From assembly GCA_020439485.1 (NCBI GenBank), contig JAGQSP010000176.1:1-9776 (forward strand): a stretch of DNA of 9,776 nucleotides. The letters are read 5' to 3'. The translations under genes and the position numbers were made by a program. The notes beneath the pieces are model-generated. The model saw only the letters and a list, made by a program, of their open reading frames with translations, searched no databases and was not told where the DNA came from. Every line of letters starts with the position of its first letter. Within the stretch, counting starts at the first letter, position 1. Positions 1 through 6,448 of this stretch are shown here, piece after piece. Source of the stretch: Acidimicrobiales bacterium. GTDB taxonomy: Bacteria > Actinomycetota > Acidimicrobiia > Acidimicrobiales > Poriferisodalaceae.

Positions 1-1
1 C

Positions 2-844
2 ACGGTGGCCGAGGGCGATGCCGTGATCCTCTACAACTTCCGCGGCGACCGGGCGATCGAGATCTCCCGGGCGTACGAGGAGCCCGACTTCGCCGTGTTC
101 GACCGCTCGGGCCCCGACGGCCGGCCGGCGCCGTCGGTGTTCTTCGCCGGGATGCTGCAGTACGACGGCGATGCGTTCGTGCCCAAGCAGTACCTCGTCG
201 AGCCGCCGGCGATCGACCGCACGATCAGCGAGTACCTGTGCGCGGAGGGCGTGACGTCGTTCGCGGTGAGCGAGACGCAGAAGTTCGGCCACGTGACCTA
301 CTTCTGGAACGGGAACCGGTCGGGCTACATCGACCCGTCGCTCGAGACGTACGTCGAGATCCCGAGCGACAACGTCCAGTTCGACACGACGCCGGCGATG
401 AAGGTGCGCGAGATCACCGACGAGGTGATCGACCTGCTGCGGTCGGGCCGCTACCGCTTCGGCCGTCTCAACTTCCCGAGCGGCGACATGGTCGGCCACA
501 CCGGGAACCTCGACGCCACCGTCGCCGCGATGACGGTGATCGACGAGTCGATGGCACGCCTCATGGCCGTCATCGCCGAGCTCGACGGGATGCTCGTCTA
601 CACCGCCGACCACGGCAACGCCGACATCATGTACACCGAGTCTTCCGACGGTGAGATCGTTCCGAAGACCAGCCACACGCTGAGCCCCGTGCCCTTCGCC
701 ATCCACGACGGGGCATACCAGGGCGAGTACCACATGGCACCACCGCCCGCTGCCGGGCTGGCCAACGTAGCGGCGACTGTCTTGAACCTGATGGGCTATG
801 AGGCCCCCGACGACTACGAGCCCAGCGTCGTGACCTTCGGCTGA
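2..844 (+). CDS. gpmI: 2,3-bisphosphoglycerate-independent phosphoglycerate mutase, C-terminal part (5' end outside window)
   Basis: This cytoplasmic enzyme interconverts 3- and 2-phosphoglycerate in glycolysis and gluconeogenesis, using two metal ions and a phosphoserine. The frame is open from the left edge, so the start and the N-terminal region with the catalytic serine are missing; about 280 residues remain. Numbered from base 5, visible motifs are the substrate-binding NFRGDR (11-16), ETQKFGHVTYFWNG (90-103, containing the conserved lysine), the metal-site segments GDMVGHTGN (160-168) and TADHGNAD (200-207), and KTSHT (221-225) with a further metal-ligand histidine. The ending GLANVAATVLNLMGY is complete. 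The FWNGNRSGY and GLANVAATV wording resembles, from memory, the kinetoplastid/plant type of this enzyme more than the E. coli type. It belongs to the alkaline-phosphatase superfamily and is unrelated to the cofactor-dependent GpmA. No gene in the window appears to be co-transcribed with it: a 125-base gap follows. Confidence 0.95.
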   Translation, partial: TVAEGDAVILYNFRGDRAIEISRAYEEPDFAVFDRSGPDGRPAPSVFFAGMLQYDGDAFVPKQYLVEPPAIDRTISEYLCAEGVTSFAVSETQKFGHVTYFWNGNRSGYIDPSLETYVEIPSDNVQFDTTPAMKVREITDEVIDLLRSGRYRFGRLNFPSGDMVGHTGNLDATVAAMTVIDESMARLMAVIAELDGMLVYTADHGNADIMYTESSDGEIVPKTSHTLSPVPFAIHDGAYQGEYHMAPPPAAGLANVAATVLNLMGYEAPDDYEPSVVTFG

Positions 845-897
845 CGGCCGACATCAAACCCGCGTAGCTAATTGGGTGCTGCCTTCAAGAACCCATA

Positions 898-913
898 CCA
901 ATCGACCGATTGG
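898..913. promoter_or_regulatory. Perfect 7-bp inverted repeat upstream of the GGDEF-EAL gene
   Basis: The sequence CCAATCG-AC-CGATTGG has two perfect 7-base arms around a 2-base centre, the geometry of a dimeric repressor operator. It lies 57 bases before the preferred ATG of the downstream GGDEF-EAL gene. It covers the TTG at 910 that would be the alternative start, which argues that this stretch is non-coding control DNA. No matching regulator is encoded in the window, so the operator role is inference. Confidence 0.4.
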
Positions 914-919
914 ATCTCA

Positions 920-943
920 CGATCACAGCAACCGCCGTGATCG
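920..943. promoter_or_regulatory. Second inverted repeat (possible leader hairpin) upstream of the GGDEF-EAL gene
   Basis: CGATCAC and GTGATCG form perfect 7-base arms separated by 10 bases. The element begins 7 bases after the previous inverted repeat and ends 11 bases before the ribosome binding site of the downstream gene. It could be a stem-loop in the 5' leader or a second protein-binding site. No U-tract follows, so it is not a standard intrinsic terminator. No convincing -10/-35 pair was seen between 845 and 969. Confidence 0.35.
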
Positions 944-954
944 GACGATGCATC

Positions 955-959
955 GGGAG
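955..959 (+). promoter_or_regulatory. Ribosome binding site deciding the GGDEF-EAL start
   Basis: GGGAG lies 10 bases before the ATG at 970, a workable Shine-Dalgarno spacing. The in-frame TTG at 910 has no comparable purine-rich element before it and sits inside an inverted repeat. This favours the ATG. Confidence 0.5.
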
Positions 960-969
960 ACGCTCGACG

Positions 970-3240
970 ATGTCGAGAGAGCGCACGAGATCGAGAAAGC
1001 CGGCTGCCCTGGCGCTGTCGGCCGCGCTCGTGGCCGCGACGACGACGGCGTGGCTGGCGGTACGCGAGTCGGCCGAGGAGCGTCGTGTGGCGGTAGCCGC
1101 GCTGGATGTGCAGCTGGCGACCACCCATCTGACCTCGTCAGACTCGATCGCCGACGACCACCCTCACGACTTGGCCCACCTGAGCAACGAGATTGCCACC
1201 GTCGACGCCAAACTCGACGTCGCTCTGCACTCGCTCGACGGCCGTGAACAGGCCTTGGCGCGAGCCGACGCCGAAGAGCTTCTGACAACCGCGCGCCAGG
1301 TCGTTGCTGGAGCTTTGCCCGAAACCGAACTGGGGAGCGAGTCTCACAGCCAGCTTCAGAACCTGCTGGCGACGGCATCCGGGCGGGCCCAGGAACACTC
1401 GGATCACGCGATGAGTATCGCCGGGGTCGCCGGAGCCACGGCGATGATCTGCTGCATGGCGCTCATCTGGCTCTTCGCTTCGGGGCGCAGGCATGCCACG
1501 TTCCGCGACCGCATGGTCGAAGCCCAACAAGACCACCAGCGACAGATACTGGCCCTCTTGGACAACACACCCGACGCAGTCCTGGCCGTTGCCGCAGACG
1601 GATCCGTCGTCTACTCGTCGGCGGCAGCCAAGAAGCTCATCGGCGACCGGGAACAGGCCGTGGTCGCCGATCTGTACGCGTTGGTCGATGGTGACCAAGC
1701 CCAGGCCTTTGCGCGACACGTCGATCAGGCCATCAACCCCGGCCAACACCAGACATTCTCTATCAACGCGGTCGACGGCACGCTCGCCGACTTTCAGCTG
1801 AGGGTGTCGGTGCTGGAAGACCCTACGCGGCCACTGCGGGTGGTCACCCTGCGCGACGTCACATCGGAGCTGCGGTACAAGTCCGAGCTCAGGCGTCAAG
1901 CTCGAGTCGACGTCCTGACAGGGCTGCCAAACCGGCGGATGCTCGAGCCGGCCATCTCACGAGCCCAGCGAGTAGCGATCGAGTCAGCCGCCGAAGGCCA
2001 CGAGGCATGCCCCCACACACTGGCGATGATCGACCTCGATGGCTTCAAGGAGATCAACGACACACTGGGCCACTCGGTGGGTGACAAGGTCCTGACGATC
2101 GCGGCTCGGCGCCTGGCCTCCGCTGTCGGTGAATCGGGGTTTGTACTGCGCCTGGGCGGTGACGAGTTCGCAGTTGTGGTCCCCAAGGTCTGCGACATCG
2201 GCGCTCTGGAGGCCTTTGCGCAGCGGGTGATTTCGGCAATAGCCGAGCCGATCGCCATCGCCCACCGACACGAAACCGTTCGTACCAGCATCGGATTCGC
2301 CACCTCCACCGAGCTGCTCGCCCCCGAAGAACTACTGCGCCGAGCAGACCTGGCTCTTTATGAAGCGAAACGATCTGGCGGTGGCACCTGGCGATTGTTC
2401 GACGACACAATGGCCAGGCGAGCCGAGGAAACCACCGCCATGTCGCGGGCACTGCGCGACGCCGACCACGCCAATGAGTTCCGCCTCGTCTACCAGCCCG
2501 TCGTCAGGGCCGACACAACCGAGGTCGAGTTCTACGAGGCTTTGCTTCGGTGGAACAGCCCCGACCTGGGCGAGGTCGGGCCCGACAGGTTCATCCCCGT
2601 GGCCGAAACCACCGGCGACATCGTGGCCATCGGCTGGTGGGTGATCGAAGAGGCCTGCCGCCAGGTCAGGTCGTGGCGCGACGTCGGTATGGATCCAGAC
2701 CTCACGGTTTCGGTGAACGTGTCGCCGGTGCAGCTCGAAGAGCCCGACTTCTCGGACAGGGTGCTCGAGCTGGTCTCGGCATGGGGTGTCGAGCCGAGTT
2801 CGCTGATCATCGAGGTCACCGAGTCGGGTTTGGTCGGCCAGTCGGGTCCTCCGCTCGACCACCTCCGGCGACTGCGTGAAGCCGGCTGCCGAGTTGCCAT
2901 CGACGACTTCGGTTCGGGGTACTCGAACCTGGGCCAGATGCTCGGGCTGCCCCTGGACATCATCAAGGTCGACCGCCTCCTGATCGACCAGCTGACCAGC
3001 ATGCGGGTTCAGATGGGCGGTGACCCGGCCCAACCCTGCACGATCATGGAAGCGGTGGTTCAGATCGCCAGCGCGTTGCAGGCCCCGGTGGTAGCCGAAG
3101 GTGTCGAGGATGCCGTTCAGCGCCATTCGCTGTACGAGTCCGGGGTCACCCTGTTGCAGGGCTTCGCGTTCTCGCGCCCGGTGCCTCCCGACGAGATCGT
3201 GGCCATGGCCGGTTGCCCCACGGCAGAGTCGTACGTCTGA
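970..3240 (+). CDS. Membrane-anchored PAS-GGDEF-EAL cyclic-di-GMP turnover protein
   Basis: This is a predicted inner-membrane signalling protein of 756 residues from the ATG at 970; an in-frame TTG at 910 would add 20. The order is: a hydrophobic segment (about 11-31), a mostly helical extracytoplasmic region of about 115 residues, a second hydrophobic segment (about 148-170), a PAS-like domain (about 185-300), a GGDEF domain (about 310-478) and an EAL domain (about 487-745). The cyclase side keeps DLDGFKEIND and an exact GGDEF (396-400). The usual inhibitory RxxD site is replaced by GESG (387-390). The phosphodiesterase side keeps EAL (523-525), N583, E615, the DD pair 645-646 in DDFGSGY, K666, E710 in VAEGVE and Q730 in QGF. 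Both c-di-GMP synthesis and hydrolysis are therefore possible by sequence, probably switched by the periplasmic and PAS sensor parts; the ligand and the net activity cannot be read. It appears to be a single-gene unit with its own leader, converging on the GH65 gene. Confidence 0.94.
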   Translation: MSRERTRSRKPAALALSAALVAATTTAWLAVRESAEERRVAVAALDVQLATTHLTSSDSIADDHPHDLAHLSNEIATVDAKLDVALHSLDGREQALARADAEELLTTARQVVAGALPETELGSESHSQLQNLLATASGRAQEHSDHAMSIAGVAGATAMICCMALIWLFASGRRHATFRDRMVEAQQDHQRQILALLDNTPDAVLAVAADGSVVYSSAAAKKLIGDREQAVVADLYALVDGDQAQAFARHVDQAINPGQHQTFSINAVDGTLADFQLRVSVLEDPTRPLRVVTLRDVTSELRYKSELRRQARVDVLTGLPNRRMLEPAISRAQRVAIESAAEGHEACPHTLAMIDLDGFKEINDTLGHSVGDKVLTIAARRLASAVGESGFVLRLGGDEFAVVVPKVCDIGALEAFAQRVISAIAEPIAIAHRHETVRTSIGFATSTELLAPEELLRRADLALYEAKRSGGGTWRLFDDTMARRAEETTAMSRALRDADHANEFRLVYQPVVRADTTEVEFYEALLRWNSPDLGEVGPDRFIPVAETTGDIVAIGWWVIEEACRQVRSWRDVGMDPDLTVSVNVSPVQLEEPDFSDRVLELVSAWGVEPSSLIIEVTESGLVGQSGPPLDHLRRLREAGCRVAIDDFGSGYSNLGQMLGLPLDIIKVDRLLIDQLTSMRVQMGGDPAQPCTIMEAVVQIASALQAPVVAEGVEDAVQRHSLYESGVTLLQGFAFSRPVPPDEIVAMAGCPTAESYV

Positions 3241-3251
3241 GGCGCTCAGAC
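3235..3251. terminator. Palindrome spanning both stop codons of the convergent GGDEF-EAL and GH65 genes
   Basis: GTCTGAG-GCG-CTCAGAC has perfect 7-base arms and a 3-base loop. It contains the TGA of the plus-strand gene and the TGA of the minus-strand gene, which are only 5 bases apart. Three of the seven pairs are automatic when two TGA stops converge; the other four are extra. There is no run of T on either side, so at best it is a weak or bidirectional transcription barrier or an RNA 3'-end stabiliser. Confidence 0.35.
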
Positions 3252-5615
3252 CGGGATCTCGAGTTCCTCTCCGGGCCCGACGGTGGCCGGTCCCGACTCG
3301 AGGTCAAGCGCCAAAGGCCCGCCGTCGAGCACTCGCACGGTGCCGCCTCTGTGGGTGAGGTGGACCTCGATGTGCGACCCGTGCCGCTGCATCCGAACCT
3401 TCATCGACTGCCACTCGGCGGGCAGGCGGGGCTCTATCCGTAGCCCCTTGGCCGAGTCGGCAACACCTGCGAATCCGTGCACCAGATCTATCCACACGCC
3501 GCCGGCGTTGGCGACGTGCACGCCTTCTGCCGTGTTGCCCTGGGTGTCGACGAGGTCCAGGAACAGTGCGTGCTGGAAGTAGTCATAGGCCAGGTCTTCG
3601 TAGCCGACCTGAGCTGCGACCACCGACTGGATGCACGCCGACAGCGACGAATCGCCGGTGGTGATGGGGTCGTAGTAGTCGAAGTTGCGCCGCTTCTGGT
3701 CGACGTTGAAATGCTCGCTGCGCAGATACATCGCCAGCACCACGTCGGCCTGCTTGAGCACCTGGTGGCGGTAGATCACCAGTGGATGGAAGTTCAGCAA
3801 CAGGGGGTATTTGTCAGCTGGGGTGTTGGCGAAGTCCCACGGCTCTAGGTCCAGGAAGTTGTCGTCTTGCGGGTGGATGCCCAGCGCCTCGTCGTAGGGC
3901 AGGTACATGGCGTCGGCAGCCATGTGCCAGCGAACGATCTCTTCCTCGTCCAGGCCGGTATGACGGCACAACGCCTCGTACGCCTCGGGGTGATCGGCCT
4001 TCATCATCGACACCGTGTTGGCGGCGAAGCGCATGTTGAAGCGAGCCATCACGTTTGTGTAGAGGTTGTCGTTCACCACCGTCGTGTACTCGTCTGGTCC
4101 GGTGACGCGATGGATCTTGAACTGGGGCCTGCCGTTGGTGGCGTAGAAGCCCAGATCCTCGTACAACCTGGCCGTCTCGACCAGTATCTCGGCGCCTTCG
4201 TTGATCAGGAAATCGACATCGCCGGTGGCCATGAAGTAGCGCTCGAGGGCTTGAACCACGGCCGCGTTGATGTGGTACTGAGCCGTGCCAGCGGCGTAAT
4301 ACGCCGAGGCTTCCTCGCCGTTGATGGTTCGCCACGGGAACAGGGCGCCCAACTGGCTCAGCTCGGTTGCACGCCTGCGGGCTGCGTCCAGCATTCGCCA
4401 TCTGAACCTCAGCAGCTTCCGGGCGGCTTCGGGGTTGGTGTATGCCAGGAACGGCACCACGTACACCTCGGTGTCCCAGAAGTAGTGGCCGTCGTAGCCG
4501 CCGGCGGTCACCGCCTTGGCCGCTATGCCGTGCTCGTTGGCGCACGCCGACGCCTGCGCCAACTGGAAGAGGTTCCAGCGGATCGCCTGCTGCATCTGTG
4601 TATCGCCGTCGATCTCGACGTCGGCGTTCGACCAGAACTCGTCGAGCCACTGCCGTTGGTCGGTGCGCAACTGTTCGAGACCGGTCCGCTGAGCCCGCGC
4701 CAACGTTCGGTCGCAGCGGTCGGCCAGCTCTTGAACGGGCACACCTCGCGACGAGTGATACGACACGTACTTGACGATGCGTATCGGAGCTCCGGCGACG
4801 GCATCGAAGCTGAACACGGTCTTGGCCAGGTCGGCGTCCACCGATGTCTCGACCGTGTACTCGCAGTCGGTCTCGACATCGTGGTCGTACGCACAGGTCA
4901 GCGTCATACCGCTGTTGGCGCACCGGTAGCCCAGTGTCGCGCCCATCTCGCGGCCATAGCGCAGCCGCGGTTCCAGGACCCTGCGCTCGAATCGCCGCGC
5001 CTTGCGAGGGTCGACACCTTCGCCGAGCGCAGCCGAGCGCACGTGGTATTCGTCCTCGCCGTCCTGGCGGTTGAGTAGCTGCGAAGACACCACAACCGGC
5101 GCATTCGAGTCGATCATTTCCAGCTCGAAGGTCAAGACGGCGATGTGCCGGTGCACCAGACTGACCATGCGCGTCGAGCGCACCTTGATCCGCTTGCCGG
5201 CGGGTGTGCGCCATATGAGGTCTCGATATGACCAACCCGAGCGAAAGTCGATGGCGCGCTCGTAGTGGTCGAGGTCGGCGTCGGTCAGCAGCAGGGGCTC
5301 ATCGTCCACGTAGAGCTTCAGCAGCTTGGCGTCGGGAACGTTGACGATGGTCTGGCCTGTGGTCGCGAACGCATGCGCCATCTCGGCGTGCTGTATCGGC
5401 CAGGTCTCGTGGAAGCCGTTCAGGTAGGTGCCGTGCGAGTGGGCCTCGCGACCCTCGCTCGGATTTGCACGCATTCCGAGATAGCCGTTGGCGTTGGCGA
5501 ACAGGGTCTCGGTGACACCGATGTCGTGGGCGTCTGGCTCGGTTTCGACCAGCCTCCACGGGTCGGGCGGGAACCTGTGCTTGGGCAGTGGCTCTGGCAG
5601 CGAGGTGTATCTCAT
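3246..5615 (-). CDS. Glycoside hydrolase family 65 disaccharide phosphorylase (trehalose/kojibiose/maltose phosphorylase type)
   Basis: This 789-residue protein has the normal length for GH65 phosphorylases. These cytoplasmic enzymes split an alpha-linked glucose disaccharide with inorganic phosphate, with inversion, giving beta-glucose 1-phosphate and a free sugar. The N-terminal beta-sandwich region (about 1-270) includes TETLFANANGYLGMR (35-49) and GTYLNGFHE (62-70). The (alpha/alpha)6 catalytic region (about 335-715) carries GYDGHYFWDTEVYVVPF (373-389), TGPDEYTTVVNDN (505-517) with E509 as the expected general acid, and KQADVVLAMYL (621-631). TTGDSSLSAC (652-661) lies in the region that binds phosphate in this family. 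A short C-terminal beta-domain follows. The gene starts 11 bases after the beta-phosphoglucomutase stop, so the two are almost certainly one operon; no strong ribosome site is seen, suggesting translational coupling. The pair recalls M. tuberculosis Rv3400-Rv3401. The substrate cannot be assigned from sequence alone: trehalose, kojibiose, nigerose and maltose are all open. Confidence 0.93.
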   Translation of the reverse strand: MRYTSLPEPLPKHRFPPDPWRLVETEPDAHDIGVTETLFANANGYLGMRANPSEGREAHSHGTYLNGFHETWPIQHAEMAHAFATTGQTIVNVPDAKLLKLYVDDEPLLLTDADLDHYERAIDFRSGWSYRDLIWRTPAGKRIKVRSTRMVSLVHRHIAVLTFELEMIDSNAPVVVSSQLLNRQDGEDEYHVRSAALGEGVDPRKARRFERRVLEPRLRYGREMGATLGYRCANSGMTLTCAYDHDVETDCEYTVETSVDADLAKTVFSFDAVAGAPIRIVKYVSYHSSRGVPVQELADRCDRTLARAQRTGLEQLRTDQRQWLDEFWSNADVEIDGDTQMQQAIRWNLFQLAQASACANEHGIAAKAVTAGGYDGHYFWDTEVYVVPFLAYTNPEAARKLLRFRWRMLDAARRRATELSQLGALFPWRTINGEEASAYYAAGTAQYHINAAVVQALERYFMATGDVDFLINEGAEILVETARLYEDLGFYATNGRPQFKIHRVTGPDEYTTVVNDNLYTNVMARFNMRFAANTVSMMKADHPEAYEALCRHTGLDEEEIVRWHMAADAMYLPYDEALGIHPQDDNFLDLEPWDFANTPADKYPLLLNFHPLVIYRHQVLKQADVVLAMYLRSEHFNVDQKRRNFDYYDPITTGDSSLSACIQSVVAAQVGYEDLAYDYFQHALFLDLVDTQGNTAEGVHVANAGGVWIDLVHGFAGVADSAKGLRIEPRLPAEWQSMKVRMQRHGSHIEVHLTHRGGTVRVLDGGPLALDLESGPATVGPGEELEIPV

Positions 5616-5626
5616 CGGCCGCTATC

Positions 5627-6343
5627 TCACTCTCCCGCTCGAAGGGTTTCGTCCAGGTCCTCGACCACGGCCGAGGCGCCCGCGTCTGCCAGGGCCTGAC
5701 CGTTTCCTCCCCTGTCGACCCCTAGCACGAACCCGAAACCACCCGCGGCCCCCGCACCGACCCCGGCCACGGCATCTTCGACCACCACACAGGCATCGGC
5801 CTCGACACCCAACTGTCGAGCCGCATGCTGGAACATGTCGGGCGCCGGCTTACCCGCAAGGCTTTCTTCGACTGCTGTGACACCGTCGACGATGACCCCG
5901 AAGCGCCCCTCGAGGCCCGCCGCGGCCAGTACCGCCCTGGCGTTCTTCGACGACGACACGATCGCCTGTGCTATCCCGTTGGACTCGAGCAACTCGACGA
6001 CAGCGATCGTGCCCGGGTAGGGCGCAATGTGGTCGCGTTCGAGAATCTCGTTGAACTTCTCGTTCTTCTTGTTACCCAGAGCGCACACGGTGCTGTCGCC
6101 GGGAGGGTCCGATGGGTCGCCCCACGGCAGGCTCAGGCCCCTGGAATCGAGAAAGGCAGCAACCCCGTCGTAGCGCGGCTTTCCGTCGATGTAGGCCAGG
6201 TAGTCGGCCTGGCTGTAGTCGTAGTCGGCGAACAGCTCGGCCCACGCGCGTTCGTGGATCTCGGCGGTTGGTGTGACCACCCCGTCGAGATCGAACAGCA
6301 CGGCTCGGTAGCTGGTCCAGTCGAGGACTCGATCCGTTGGCAT
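5627..6343 (-). CDS. pgmB: Beta-phosphoglucomutase (HAD superfamily)
   Basis: This 238-residue cytoplasmic enzyme is predicted to convert beta-glucose 1-phosphate to glucose 6-phosphate through an aspartyl-phosphate and a beta-glucose 1,6-bisphosphate intermediate. HAD motif I is FDLDGVVT (17-24), with D18 as nucleophile and D20 as acid/base. The helical cap lies at about 25-100. Motif II is the serine run at 130-132 (IVSSSKNA), motif III is K165 in AGKPAPDMF (163-171), and motif IV is VVEDAVAG (187-194) with E189 and D190. The aspartate two places after the nucleophile, the KPAPDMF wording and the GH65 gene immediately downstream favour mutase over a generic HAD phosphatase. It is the first gene of the two-gene operon and supplies the step that makes the beta-anomer released by the phosphorylase usable in glycolysis. 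The ATG at 6343 is preceded by a -10-like box at leaderless spacing and no clear Shine-Dalgarno sequence. Confidence 0.9.
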   Translation of the reverse strand: MPTDRVLDWTSYRAVLFDLDGVVTPTAEIHERAWAELFADYDYSQADYLAYIDGKPRYDGVAAFLDSRGLSLPWGDPSDPPGDSTVCALGNKKNEKFNEILERDHIAPYPGTIAVVELLESNGIAQAIVSSSKNARAVLAAAGLEGRFGVIVDGVTAVEESLAGKPAPDMFQHAARQLGVEADACVVVEDAVAGVGAGAAGGFGFVLGVDRGGNGQALADAGASAVVEDLDETLRAGE

Positions 6344-6349
6344 CCGGCC

Positions 6350-6355
6350 AGTGTA
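6350..6355 (-). promoter_or_regulatory. Leaderless-type -10 box for the pgmB-GH65 operon
   Basis: On the minus strand TACACT (matching TANNNT) occupies -12 to -7 relative to the A of the pgmB ATG, with GGCCGG between. This is the spacing expected when transcription starts at the start codon, as in many actinobacterial leaderless genes. No TTGACA-like -35 is visible, which is common for such promoters. Confidence 0.5.
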
Positions 6356-6391
6356 AGAGTGAGGCGTCCCGGCGCCGGGCCTTCGCTTCGG

Positions 6392-6397
6392 TACTTT
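6392..6397 (+). promoter_or_regulatory. Weak candidate -10 box for the exported protein gene
   Basis: TACTTT fits TANNNT and would put the transcript start near 6404, leaving a leader of about 45 bases before the ATG at 6449. No -35 element is recognisable. It lies in the 105-base divergent gap shared with the pgmB promoter. This is the only TANNNT-type candidate I noted in the gap for this direction. Confidence 0.25.
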
Positions 6398-6448
6398 GGC
6401 CCCAGGCGGCCGCGCTCGAACAGCGACCGCGCCCGAAACGCAGGACGA

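Noticed and set aside
845..897. Intrinsic terminator or small RNA after gpmI
   Set aside because: TGGGT and ACCCA could form a 5-pair stem, but the loop is long and no T-run follows; nothing else is recognisable here.
910..969. TTG start at 910 for the GGDEF-EAL protein
   Set aside because: It lies inside an inverted repeat and lacks a ribosome site; the ATG at 970 has GGGAG at a suitable distance and still keeps the first membrane segment. It cannot be fully excluded.
3814..5235. Long open frames in other frames of the GH65 gene (3814-5235 minus, 3867-5078 plus)
   Set aside because: The GH65 frame has clear family motifs over its whole length. The others give arginine-rich or low-information proteins without recognisable domains, as expected from shadow frames in GC-rich coding DNA.
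5825..6448. N-terminal extension of the exported protein by about 208 residues
   Set aside because: The extension runs antisense through the convincing pgmB gene, and the ATG at 6449 begins a proper signal peptide.
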